Of a stretch of 33,797 nucleotides of DNA, positions 1 through 7,719 are shown one piece after another. Both the position numbers and the translations under genes were made by a program. The first letter of the stretch is position 1. Each line of letters starts with the position of its first letter. The notes under the pieces are model-generated. The model ran no database searches, was not told the origin of the DNA, and saw nothing but the letters and a program-made list of their open reading frames with translations. The stretch is from Chloroflexota bacterium (GTDB lineage Bacteria; Chloroflexota; Ktedonobacteria; Ktedonobacterales; Ktedonobacteraceae), in NCBI GenBank assembly GCA_005879655.1, contig VBJK01000172.1, positions 1 to 33,797 of the forward strand, in the 5' to 3' direction.

Positions 1-867
1 GAGGAGCTAGGTGTTCCCATAGAAAAAGTGCATATCACAACGGGAGATACGCAGCGTTTCCAGTGGGGGACAGGCACCTACGCCAGCCGTGCGCTAGTGG
101 TAGCGGGCAATGCTATCGCTCTGGCGGCAAGAGCCATCAAAGAGAAGGCCATCAAAATTGCATCCTCCGTGCTAGAAGCGGCAGCAGAGGATTTAGAACT
201 CGTTGAGGGGCGCGTATGTGTGAAAGGGATGCCGACACGTGGCCTCTCGCTAGCAGCACTCGCCATTGTCGCAAATCCTATCCGTTACGCCTATGGAGCC
301 AAGGCACCTGATCTACCCCTAGTCTTGCCCAAGCGAGAAGGCCCGCCCTTGCCACCGGGGGAGGAACCTGGTCTGGAGGCGACATGCTATTTCAGCCCGC
401 AACATGCTACCTTTGCCAGTGGCGTTCATGCTGCTATTGTCGAAGTGGATATTCATACTGGTATCGTCAAAATTTGCAAGTATGCCGTCTTGCACGATTG
501 CGGCAAATTGGTCAATCCCACCATTGTGGAAGGGCAGATCTATGGAGGTGTTGCTCAAGGCATTGGCGGTTCATTCTACGAACATATGGACTACGATGAA
601 AACGGCCAATTGCTCGATGCCAGTTACATGGACTTCCTCATGCCGTATGCTAGCGAGGTGCCGCATATAGAGATCGATCATAACGAGACGCCTTCGCCCA
701 TCAATCCCCTGGGTGTCAAAGGGGCGGGCGAAGCTGGTTGTATTCCGGTGCCCGCTGTCATGGCTGCCGCTGTTGAAGATGCGCTTGCGCCATTTGGCGT
801 GGTGATTGACCGTATGCCGTTGGGGCCTGATGATATTCGTGGGATGATTGCCTCAAAGATGCAGTAA
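1..867 (+). CDS. Xanthine/CO dehydrogenase-family molybdopterin-binding subunit, C-terminal part (5' truncated by window)
   Basis: The frame is open from base 1, so the gene starts outside the window; 288 residues are visible. The family binds molybdopterin-cytosine dinucleotide and oxidises CO, purines or aldehydes with FAD and 2Fe-2S partner subunits. Seen: the N-terminal visible part carries QFQWGTG-like text (QRFQWGTGTYASRAL), a middle block VEVDIHTGIVKI, then GQIYGGVAQGIGG. Near the C-terminus is GVKGAGEAGC, whose Glu is the conserved active-site base of the family. The C-terminal residues after DIRGMI are a normal family end. CO dehydrogenase (coxL) and xanthine dehydrogenase type cannot be separated because the diagnostic active-site loop lies upstream of the window. 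moaD and moaE, about 7 kb away, would serve its cofactor. The hicAB pair follows 100 nt downstream on the same strand with its own promoter. Confidence 0.9.
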   Translation, partial: EELGVPIEKVHITTGDTQRFQWGTGTYASRALVVAGNAIALAARAIKEKAIKIASSVLEAAAEDLELVEGRVCVKGMPTRGLSLAALAIVANPIRYAYGAKAPDLPLVLPKREGPPLPPGEEPGLEATCYFSPQHATFASGVHAAIVEVDIHTGIVKICKYAVLHDCGKLVNPTIVEGQIYGGVAQGIGGSFYEHMDYDENGQLLDASYMDFLMPYASEVPHIEIDHNETPSPINPLGVKGAGEAGCIPVPAVMAAAVEDALAPFGVVIDRMPLGPDDIRGMIASKMQ

Positions 868-914
868 TGAGTTGAGCTGTGCAACGTGGATGGGGTCACG
901 CTTAATTGCAGGGG

Positions 915-943
915 TTGTGATCATTTGGTAGATTGGTTATACT
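915..943 (+). promoter_or_regulatory. Sigma-70-type promoter for hicAB
   Basis: TTGTGA (915-920) and TATACT (938-943) are separated by exactly 17 nt. A Shine-Dalgarno sequence, GAGGGGAGG, follows just before the hicA GTG start. This is read directly from the sequence and untested. Confidence 0.5.
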
Positions 944-966
944 GTAAATAGAGGGGAGGTGTAGCA

Positions 967-1197
967 GTGAGTCCAAGATTGCCTCGTATTACTGCGCGTG
1001 AATTATTGCGTGCATTGAGGCGCGCTAAATGGGAACCAATAAGACAAAGTGGGAGTCACATTACATTAGAACATCCAGAGAAATTGGGATCTGTCACACT
1101 ACCAAGACACGCTACAGTGACCATAAAACCCAAGACGCTGGCGAGTATTTTGAAACAAGCAGAACTTACTAATGATGAGCTAAGGGAGTTACTTTGA
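967..1197 (+). CDS. hicA: HicA-type mRNA interferase toxin
   Basis: This 76-residue protein has the length and layout of HicA, the dsRBD-fold toxin that cleaves mRNA. The N-terminus reads LPRITARELLRALRRAKWE, the usual HicA helix. The catalytic His is expected in QSGSHITLEHP, and a basic TIKPKTLASILKQA helix closes the protein. The GTG start at 967 is chosen because GAGGGGAGG lies 6-9 nt upstream. The stop lies 17 nt before the preferred hicB ATG, and the two genes form one unit behind the 915-943 promoter. No disabling change is visible, so the toxin looks functional. Confidence 0.88.
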   Translation: MSPRLPRITARELLRALRRAKWEPIRQSGSHITLEHPEKLGSVTLPRHATVTIKPKTLASILKQAELTNDELRELL

Positions 1198-1214
1198 AGA
1201 TGAAGGAGAATACT

Positions 1215-1448
1215 ATGAGAGAATATCAATATACCATCATCTTAGACCCTGATCTAGAAGAGGGCGGCTACACCGTTACTGTGCCAGCTCTGCCTGGATG
1301 TATAACACAGGGTGAGACCTTTGAAGAGGCTGTTGCAATGGCAAAGGATGCCATCCAACTTCATGTGGAAGCACTGCTCGCACGAGGAAAACCGGTTCCA
1401 GAAGAACGCGCACATCCGCAAGCCGTCATTGTCCATATAGCAGCTTAA
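1215..1448 (+). CDS. hicB: HicB-type antitoxin, short form
   Basis: This 77-residue protein is the antitoxin partner of HicA. It has the partial RNase-H-like HicB fold: YTIILDPDLEEGGYTVTVP, then PGCITQGETFEEAVAMA and a long amphipathic helix through IQLHVEALL. The frame opens earlier at a TTG (1194), but AAGGAG at 1203-1208 sits 6 nt before ATG 1215, so that start is preferred. The protein ends right after VIVHIAA, so no separate DNA-binding (RHH or HTH) domain is present. Autoregulation, if any, would need another factor or the toxin complex. A decayed homologous segment lies at 5991-6053. Confidence 0.88.
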   Translation: MREYQYTIILDPDLEEGGYTVTVPALPGCITQGETFEEAVAMAKDAIQLHVEALLARGKPVPEERAHPQAVIVHIAA

Positions 1449-1462
1449 AGCAGCGAAAAGAT

Positions 1463-1558
1463 AGCCTGCCTCTGAGCATCAAAGGTGCGCATGAAGCTGG
1501 CTGTATCTCGCTACCAACTGTAATGGTTGCTGCCTTTGAAGATGCCTTTCACCCCTTG
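1463..1558 (+). pseudogene. Remnant of a second coxL/xdhA-type 3' end
   Basis: Translated in frame from 1463 this reads SLPLSIKGAHEAGCISLP and then TVMVAAFEDAF. It aligns with the intact gene's PLGVKGAGEAGCIPVP and AVMAAAVEDAL (about 705-792). Only about 30 residues survive, with no start codon of its own. The conserved GAGEAG has become GAHEAG. Similarity stops at about 1550, where the permease stop codon of the next operon begins. It is a degraded paralogue fragment and not a gene. Confidence 0.75.
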
Positions 1559-2481
1559 ACAGAGCCTGCGAGAATCCCACGCACAAAGTAACGCTGTAGC
1601 GAGAAGAAGATGATCAGGGGCAAAGCCATGGATATAAAGGCCGCAGCTGTCAAAACCTGATAGTTAGTACCATAGGAGCCAACTAGGTTCGCCACCGTTA
1701 AAGTCATCGGTGCATACTGGGGGTTGCCGCCCAGGAAGATCAGGGAGACCAGCAGATCATTCCAGACCCACATAAACTGGAAGATGGCCAGGGAGGCCAA
1801 TGCTGAGACCGACAATGGCAAAATGATATTCGTGAAGATGCGCAGATGCGAAGCCCCATCAATATGCGCTGCTTCTATGAGGTCGTTTGGCAGGGCGGCA
1901 AAAAAGTTGCGCAACAAGAAAATAGAGAATGGGAGGCCAAAGGCTGTATGAGCTATCCATACCGCAAGATACTGGCCTGTAATGCCAATTGCTGTAAAGA
2001 ATTGAAGTACCGGCACAAATGCGGTCTGTGATGGGATCACTAGCAAGGCAACAATGCCAAGGAAGATGAAGTCACGCCCCGCAAACTTCATCCAGGCAAA
2101 TGCGTACGCTGCAAATGCGCCGATGGCGAGAGGCAGAAGTGTTCCTGGAATAGCAATGATTAGACTATTGAGAAATGCCTGGCCCAGCCCTTGTGCCGAG
2201 AGCACTTGCTGATAGTTCTCGATAGTAAAGTTCCAGGGAGGAACAAGACTGGTCCACCAGCCAGTGGTTTTAATCAGGGTTCCAGGTCGGAACGAACTCA
2301 CAAACAGGCCAAAGGTCGGAATTGACCAGAGGAGACCGATGATGACCACCAGCGCAGTGAAGAGACTATTATTGAACAAACTGTACAGCTTACTCCGCTT
2401 CTGGGGTCGTCTCTCCCTGATCGCCTCTCTTATGCGTGGCTCATTGCTGGTGATACTTGTCTGAGACTGTGATCGACTCAT
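1549..2481 (-). CDS. Carbohydrate ABC transporter permease, MalG type
   Basis: This 310-residue inner-membrane permease belongs to the MalG/CUT1 group. A basic cytoplasmic tail (residues 1-35) precedes six predicted membrane helices. The EAA loop that docks on the ATPase starts at about residue 203 (EAAHIDGASHLR, then ILPLS). Its ATG overlaps the stop of the upstream permease as ATGA (2478-2481), and GAGGAGG sits 8 nt ahead, so the two are translationally coupled. It is the last gene of the minus-strand importer operon. Its stop codon coincides with the point where the coxL-like remnant on the other strand loses similarity. Confidence 0.93.
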   Translation of the reverse strand: MSRSQSQTSITSNEPRIREAIRERRPQKRSKLYSLFNNSLFTALVVIIGLLWSIPTFGLFVSSFRPGTLIKTTGWWTSLVPPWNFTIENYQQVLSAQGLGQAFLNSLIIAIPGTLLPLAIGAFAAYAFAWMKFAGRDFIFLGIVALLVIPSQTAFVPVLQFFTAIGITGQYLAVWIAHTAFGLPFSIFLLRNFFAALPNDLIEAAHIDGASHLRIFTNIILPLSVSALASLAIFQFMWVWNDLLVSLIFLGGNPQYAPMTLTVANLVGSYGTNYQVLTAAAFISMALPLIIFFSLQRYFVRGILAGSVKG

Positions 2482-3368
2482 CTAGTTACCTCCTCTGCTC
2501 GCATCCTACGGATGTTGACATACATGATTGGTGTAATAGCCAGAAACAAGAGTATGGCCAGTGCGCTTGCTAGGCCATAATTCTGAAAATTGAACAACTG
2601 GTTGTAAAACTCCATACCAACCACGTTAGTATGGTAATTGCCACCGGTCATGACATAAACAACATCAAAGATTTTGAGGATATTAATAATCATCGTAGTT
2701 GCGACAACAGCGATAGTGGGTCGGACCATCGGGACAATAATATACCAGAACAGGGTAAAGCGGTTCGCACCATCGATTTTCGCTGCTTCGATAATATCAT
2801 CTGGAATATTTTTCAGGGCACCTGAGATGATCACCATGCAAAAGCCAGTCCACATCCAGGTGTAGACGAGGATTAAGGCAAAGTTGTTGAACATTGGATT
2901 GATCAGCCAGACTTGAGTAGGGATGTTGAAAAATGTGAGGATCGCATTGAATAGACCACTTTGCGGTTGGCCTGGCGGGTTGTAGAGGTACACCAGACGC
3001 CAGATAACGCCTGCACAGACAAATGAGATCGCCATCGGGACGAAGAGAGCGGACTTAATAATACTCTCAATCTTCACTCTATCGATCATAACTGCGATAA
3101 CCAGACCAAGGCCAACCGTGAGGATCGTCCCCAGGATCAACCATAACAGGTTATTTTTCAGCACTTCAAGCATACCAGGGTCGGTGAAAATCACTTGATA
3201 ATTTTTCAGACCCACAAAGCGGGTTGAATCTGCATTTTGGAAACTGAATACGATGGTCATAACGAGTGGGTAGATGAAAAAGATGAGCAGCAGGATCACA
3301 GCAGGGGCGATCCAGAGCAGGGACCACCAGATGTTATCCTGTTTCCTCCTTTTGCCAGGGCTTGTCAT
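2478..3368 (-). CDS. Carbohydrate ABC transporter permease, MalF type
   Basis: This 296-residue permease is the partner of the downstream MalG-like protein. A short basic N-terminus is followed by a first helix (about residues 14-40), then further helices to a total of six. The EAA motif begins at about residue 194 (EAAKIDGANRFTLFWYIIVP). It lacks the extra N-terminal helices and large periplasmic loop of E. coli MalF, which is normal for CUT1 permeases in Gram-positive-type and Chloroflexota genomes. The sugar cannot be told from the sequence. GAGAGGA lies about 11 nt before ATG 3368. Confidence 0.93.
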   Translation of the reverse strand: MTSPGKRRKQDNIWWSLLWIAPAVILLLIFFIYPLVMTIVFSFQNADSTRFVGLKNYQVIFTDPGMLEVLKNNLLWLILGTILTVGLGLVIAVMIDRVKIESIIKSALFVPMAISFVCAGVIWRLVYLYNPPGQPQSGLFNAILTFFNIPTQVWLINPMFNNFALILVYTWMWTGFCMVIISGALKNIPDDIIEAAKIDGANRFTLFWYIIVPMVRPTIAVVATTMIINILKIFDVVYVMTGGNYHTNVVGMEFYNQLFNFQNYGLASALAILLFLAITPIMYVNIRRMRAEEVTR

Positions 3369-3421
3369 AGCAATAAATTCCTCTCCTCTTATCCTTTTTA
3401 CGAGGTTGTGTACTTAACCTG

Positions 3422-4531
3422 TTAGAAGATGGCTTTACCTGTCTCTGTCTCGAAGAGATGAATATGAGCCGTATTCACGTATAAGGTGAGTTGACCGCCT
3501 GCATGTGCGTCTGAGCGTGGATCAAGGCGTGCCTGCATGGTTTTACCAGCAATATTCAAATAGACCAGCAATTCGCTCCCCAGGTATTCAACAACGTCTA
3601 CGGAAGCTGCAAGCGTCGAGCCGCTTTGTGCATCAGAAGGGAGCAGTGTCGCATCCTCCAGATGCTCTGGGCGTATGCCAAAAGTGAGCTGCTTACCTGT
3701 TGCCGCTTTTGCCTGCTCTACATACAACGATGGTATCTTTATATAACCCATACCCTCAATCATGATGCTGGTCCCATGCTCATCGCTCACCACTTTGGCT
3801 TCATCGAGAAAGTTCATGGCTGGAGAGCCAATAAATCCTGCGACAAACAGATTGGAGGGATGATCATACAGTTCCTGGGGCGTACCTATCTGCTGAATAA
3901 TGCCCCCATTCAGCACAGCGATACGAGTGCCCATCGTCATGGCCTCTGTCTGATCATGTGTGACATAGATAATAGTAGTCTGGAGCCGCTGGTAGAGCCT
4001 GATAATATTGGCCCGTGTCTCTACACGCAATTTTGCATCCAGGTTTGACAATGGTTCATCCATCAGGAAGACCTGTGGCTCTCGCACAATAGCGCGGCCA
4101 AGTGCTACACGCTGCCGTTGTCCACCGGAGAGTGCTTTGGGTTTGCGTTTGAGAAACGGCTCCAAACCAAGCATCTCGGCCACTTGTTCGACACGCTTCT
4201 TAATTTCATGCCCGGGGGTGTGGTGCAACTTGAGACTAAAGGCCATATTATCGAAGACAGTCATATGAGGATAGAGTGCATAGTTCTGGAAGACCATCGC
4301 GATATCGCGCTCCTGTGGTGCTACATCATTCACTGGCCTATCACCAATGTAGATTGCGCCTTCACTCACCTCCTCCAATCCTGCAACCATACGCAGACAG
4401 GTACTCTTGCCACAGCCGGAAGGACCGACTAGTACCAGGAACTCTTTGTCCTTGATGTCAAGATTGATATCGTGTACCACCTCGGTCTTGTTGAAGCGCT
4501 TGTAGACATGCTCAAATTGGACACGTGCCAT
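3422..4531 (-). CDS. MalK/UgpC/MsmK-type ABC ATPase for sugar import
   Basis: This 369-residue protein is the energising ATPase of the importer. Seen: Walker A GPSGCGKST (36-44), Q-loop VFQNYALYPHM, signature LSGGQRQRVALGRA (134 on), Walker B VFLMDEPLSNLDAKLR, and the H-loop YVTHDQTEAMTM. A C-terminal TOBE/MalK regulatory region includes FGIRPEHLEDA. Length and motifs are normal for the MsmX/UgpC family, whose members often serve several importers. AAGGAG lies 8 nt before the ATG. A 22-bp hairpin separates it from the binding-protein gene upstream. Confidence 0.95.
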   Translation of the reverse strand: MARVQFEHVYKRFNKTEVVHDINLDIKDKEFLVLVGPSGCGKSTCLRMVAGLEEVSEGAIYIGDRPVNDVAPQERDIAMVFQNYALYPHMTVFDNMAFSLKLHHTPGHEIKKRVEQVAEMLGLEPFLKRKPKALSGGQRQRVALGRAIVREPQVFLMDEPLSNLDAKLRVETRANIIRLYQRLQTTIIYVTHDQTEAMTMGTRIAVLNGGIIQQIGTPQELYDHPSNLFVAGFIGSPAMNFLDEAKVVSDEHGTSIMIEGMGYIKIPSLYVEQAKAATGKQLTFGIRPEHLEDATLLPSDAQSGSTLAASVDVVEYLGSELLVYLNIAGKTMQARLDPRSDAHAGGQLTLYVNTAHIHLFETETGKAIF

Positions 4532-4557
4532 TACACATGCTCCTTACGTTAATTGTG

Positions 4558-4608
4558 TTTATATATAGCACAAAACCTGACAATGCCAGGTTTTGTGCTA
4601 TATATAAA
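4558..4608 (-). promoter_or_regulatory. 22-bp perfect hairpin between binding-protein and ATPase genes
   Basis: Left arm 4558-4579 and right arm 4587-4608 are perfect inverted copies (core TAGCACAAAACCTG) around a 7-nt loop. On the minus strand it starts 2 nt after the binding-protein stop and lies 26 nt before the ATPase AAGGAG. Such hairpins often protect the binding-protein mRNA 3' end or partly terminate, so more binding protein than membrane protein is made. The half nearest the ATPase also reads TGCTATATAT, an extended -10-like string, so an internal promoter is possible. Confidence 0.6.
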
Positions 4609-4610
4609 AA

Positions 4611-5864
4611 TTATGATGTATACACCTGTTGGGCTGTACTCTCAAGTTTACTGAGTATGCTATTCAGTTGTCTTGAGTCCTGGATATAGGCCAGAGTTGC
4701 TTGCCAGAAGGCATTCTCCATAGGTTGTGGCATCTGGTCATCGGCCCCTACTTTGAAGAAGCCTGCTCCGGTCAATTGTTTGGCGGCTTCGCGCGCAAGA
4801 TCATTAGGATAAAGGCTCACATCAACCGCCTTGTTAGCAGAAGTCGCACCACCCCGCTTCACCCAGATCGCCTGCGCCTCAGCTGTGGAGAGGAACTCCA
4901 TGAACTGACGAGTACCGTCGTTGTCTTTTAGGGCTACCATAAGATCGGCACCACCTGTGACCGAGTTCTTGTATCTCGGGTTGAGTGTGGGGAAAGGGAA
5001 GAAGTTAAAACCCGTGCCCGGTTGAATATTCTTGTACTGAGCTGCGATGAAGCCAGCTGCGAAGTCGCCCAGGTAACACATATATGCTTGAGGCGGATTG
5101 GTATATGGCAGGAAGGTTGCATCCTGAAAGTTCGTTGCCAGGATAGACTGCGATGCACCATTGATATAGTGTTTGCCGTTGACGATCTGACCAAACATTT
5201 GGAATGCTTCTTTGACGCTGGTATCAGTCCAGGGAATCTGATGCGCGAGCCATTTTTCGTACAGATCCGGTCCATTCAGACTGAGGTAGATCTGGTCGAT
5301 CCAGTCGGCGGCTGGCCAACCACTGGAAGCTGCACTTTCCACGCCCATGGCCCACGGATATTTCCCGCTGTTCGCAATCTTATCCGACAGGCTAATGAGA
5401 TCGTTCCAGGTCTGTGGAATGGTCCCGCCAATGGCCTGAAACGCAGCGGGATTATACCAGATCGTGCCCTTCGAGTTGGCCTTTGGCAGCACAGCATAGA
5501 GATGACCGTTGTACGAGGACAGATCCTGCCAGGCTTGCGCGTAGTTCTTCTGATATGTAGCCATGTCGAAGAAGCTGTCCAGCGCAACCAGTTTCTTCTG
5601 TGTGGCCAACTGATGAAACATTGCCAGCGTTGGTATACCACAGATATCGGGTGGGTTGTTAGCTTTAAGCCGTGTAGTCAAAATGGCAGGCAAGTCACGG
5701 CTGGACTCAATATTGACCTTAATGTTGGTTTTTGCTGTGAATGCAGCATTGATCGCGTTAAATGAAGCCAGTTCTTCACCACTCCATTCAGTTAGCGCAT
5801 CAATGGACGTGACATGAGAGGTAGAACCACCACCGCAAGCTGCCAGTAGGGTCCGTTTTGACAT
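4611..5864 (-). CDS. Extracellular sugar-binding lipoprotein of ABC importer, damaged signal peptide
   Basis: This 417-residue family 1 solute-binding protein would capture the sugar outside the membrane for the importer. Family text is clear: EELASFNAINAAFTAKTNIKV near the N-terminus, DICGIPTLAMF, GTIWYNPAAF and GGADLMVAL. The N-terminus is odd. From ATG 5864 it reads MSKRTLLAACGGGS, so a lipobox (LLAAC) follows five residues with no hydrophobic core. A better start, ATG 5910 behind GAGGGGG, encodes MAIFERQNLDLISKEH but runs in another frame. A deletion or frameshift between 5910 and 5830 probably removed most of the signal sequence. If so, the protein may be non-secreted and the importer inactive. 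An assembly error is also possible. Confidence 0.85.
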   Translation of the reverse strand: MSKRTLLAACGGGSTSHVTSIDALTEWSGEELASFNAINAAFTAKTNIKVNIESSRDLPAILTTRLKANNPPDICGIPTLAMFHQLATQKKLVALDSFFDMATYQKNYAQAWQDLSSYNGHLYAVLPKANSKGTIWYNPAAFQAIGGTIPQTWNDLISLSDKIANSGKYPWAMGVESAASSGWPAADWIDQIYLSLNGPDLYEKWLAHQIPWTDTSVKEAFQMFGQIVNGKHYINGASQSILATNFQDATFLPYTNPPQAYMCYLGDFAAGFIAAQYKNIQPGTGFNFFPFPTLNPRYKNSVTGGADLMVALKDNDGTRQFMEFLSTAEAQAIWVKRGGATSANKAVDVSLYPNDLAREAAKQLTGAGFFKVGADDQMPQPMENAFWQATLAYIQDSRQLNSILSKLESTAQQVYTS

Positions 5865-5990
5865 GCTCTTTGCTGATCAAATCCAGATTTTGACGCTCAA
5901 AAATAGCCATCTCGTTTCCCCCTCAGTTTCTTCTTGGTGTCAATTTGCTCCACTATATCCTATCATTTTTCATTCGATAGCGCATCATTG

Positions 5991-6053
5991 TCTCTTGAAG
6001 AAGCTATCGCAATGGCTAAAGAGGCGATCAAACTATACATTGAATCACTCATT
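5991..6053 (+). pseudogene. HicB-like remnant
   Basis: In one frame this encodes SLEEAIAMAKEAIKLYIESL, closely matching FEEAVAMAKDAIQLHVEAL of the intact HicB at 1215-1448 (12 of 21 positions identical by eye). Neither the N-terminal strand nor the Gly-rich turn of HicB is present, and no hicA is next to it. The rest of the 5865-6101 gap shows only the region upstream of the importer operon. Confidence 0.6.
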
Positions 6054-6101
6054 TTCCTTGTTCATCCAATACAGCATCACTTCAAGCATGGCCACTCTTT
6101 C

Positions 6102-7535
6102 CTATACCCATTTTCCGGCATCTAACGCCGCCTTCGCCGCAAAATGGCCACACATGCCATGTACAGCCGGGCCAGGCGGCGTAGAGGACGAGCAAATGTA
6201 TACATTCCTGGCGGGCGTGCTATAGGGGATCAGACGCGGAGCAGGGCGTGTAAAGAGCTGCCAGAAATCCTGGACCCCGCCGCTGATATCACCGCCAATG
6301 TAGTTTGCATTGTACTGCTCTAGTGCAACAGGGTTCATCACGTGGCGAGCAAGAATACAGTCGCGAAAACCGGGAGCGAAACGCTCAATCTGTGCCTCAA
6401 TGCGTTCGGTCATATCGAAGGTCGAACTGTGTGGCACATGACAGTAAACCCAGGCCGTGTGTTTGCCCGCTGGCGCACGAGTATCATCAAACAGACTGGC
6501 TTGCGTCAGCAGCACATAGGGTTGCTCTGGGGGCATGCCATGAGCCACCTGCCATTCAGAGGTCATGATCTCCTCGAATGAGCCGCCAAGATGCACTGTA
6601 CCTGCTCGTAGGCAGGCCTCATCTTTCCAGGGAATAGGACCGTCAAGGGCATAGTCAACTTTGAAAGAGCCTGGACCATAGCGGAAACGCTGTAAACGGT
6701 GCTTGTACCCCTGCGGCAGATAGTCGCTAGCAATGTTTACTAATTGCTTGGGCGTAATATCACAGAGTATGGTCTGTGCAGAAGGGAGGGCAGATAGCGA
6801 GTGTATCTCCACTCCTGTCACAATCTCGCCGCCGAGATCGCACAAATATGCCGCCAGCGCATCCACAATGCTTTGCGATCCGCCACGCGCCAAGGGCCAG
6901 CCTACAGCGTGCCCGGCCAGCGCCAGCATCAGGCCAAAGGCCGCGCTGGGGGGCTGGTCCAGTGGCAATAAGGCATGAGCACAAATACCGGCCCATAGTG
7001 CCCTGGCACGCTTGCCCTGGAAATAATGTAATGCCAGATCTTTAGCCGAACGGAGAGCGGGGAGTGCAAACTGAGCCAGCTCGTATGGGTGCAGTAGCGG
7101 CTTGACCCGCAACGGGCCTAAAAACGCCTGCACAATCATATCCCAGTGCTCTACAAGAGGCCCCATCAGCTTTTTGTATGCCCACCCGTCACATGCCAGA
7201 GTCTCACCAGTATCCCACAGCGAGCGCTCAAGCAACATTGCTGGACCGTCGTCGAGCGGATGAGCCGCAGGAGTTGGGGGGTGAAGCCATGTTAAACCAT
7301 ACTGCTCTAAGGGTAATGCGCGAAAGAACGGTGAGCTAATGCCCAATGGATGTATTGCTGAACAGACATCATGTTTGAAACTTGGTAGGGTAAGCTCCTT
7401 TGTGCGTGCACCACCACCAATTGTCTCACTTGCTTCAAATACTATGACTGAATGCCCAGCCTGAGCCATGGTGACGGCAGCGGCAAGGCCATTGGGGCCA
7501 GCTCCAATAATTACTGCATCGTAGGATGTTTTCAT
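6102..7535 (-). CDS. FAD-dependent phytoene-desaturase-like oxidoreductase
   Basis: This 477-residue flavoprotein has an N-terminal dinucleotide fold, YDAVIIGAGPNGLAAAVTMA (GxGxxG at 11-16), followed by the FAD ribose-binding acidic end of strand 2 (IVFEASETIGGGARTKEL). The C-terminal FAD motif reads YICSSSTPPGPAVHGMCG, as in the CrtI/PYROXD2 group of NAD(P)/FAD oxidoreductases. The substrate is unknown. No carotenoid synthesis genes are next to it, so a carotenoid role is not supported. It is divergent from moaD. No Shine-Dalgarno is evident before ATG 7535, but a TTTATA box lies a few nt upstream, so translation may start on a leaderless mRNA. Confidence 0.88.
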   Translation of the reverse strand: MKTSYDAVIIGAGPNGLAAAVTMAQAGHSVIVFEASETIGGGARTKELTLPSFKHDVCSAIHPLGISSPFFRALPLEQYGLTWLHPPTPAAHPLDDGPAMLLERSLWDTGETLACDGWAYKKLMGPLVEHWDMIVQAFLGPLRVKPLLHPYELAQFALPALRSAKDLALHYFQGKRARALWAGICAHALLPLDQPPSAAFGLMLALAGHAVGWPLARGGSQSIVDALAAYLCDLGGEIVTGVEIHSLSALPSAQTILCDITPKQLVNIASDYLPQGYKHRLQRFRYGPGSFKVDYALDGPIPWKDEACLRAGTVHLGGSFEEIMTSEWQVAHGMPPEQPYVLLTQASLFDDTRAPAGKHTAWVYCHVPHSSTFDMTERIEAQIERFAPGFRDCILARHVMNPVALEQYNANYIGGDISGGVQDFWQLFTRPAPRLIPYSTPARNVYICSSSTPPGPAVHGMCGHFAAKAALDAGKWV

Positions 7536-7704
7536 AGCACTATAAACACGGATCGTGCTATCGTTTCATCCAGAGCATGAAAGAATAGGAGAATCTTCCC
7601 TTTGCTGCACAGTCTCTTGTGATTAACGTATTGCCATATAGAACAAGTAGCATAAATTGTACAGCTACAAGAGGTGTTGGCCATGGGAATGGGATAAAAT
7701 TTTG

Positions 7705-7713
7705 TGCTATACT
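7705..7713 (+). promoter_or_regulatory. Extended -10 promoter of moaDE
   Basis: TG at 7705-7706, one base, then TATACT at 7708-7713 form an extended -10 element without a good -35. The moaD ATG begins 7 nt after the hexamer, where transcription should start, and no Shine-Dalgarno fits in between. A leaderless transcript is therefore likely. Confidence 0.45.
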
Positions 7714-7719
7714 CACAAC

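Noticed and set aside
5022..5765. Long plus-strand frame of 247 codons inside the binding-protein gene
   Set aside because: It is antisense to a clear family 1 binding protein and has no protein family features.
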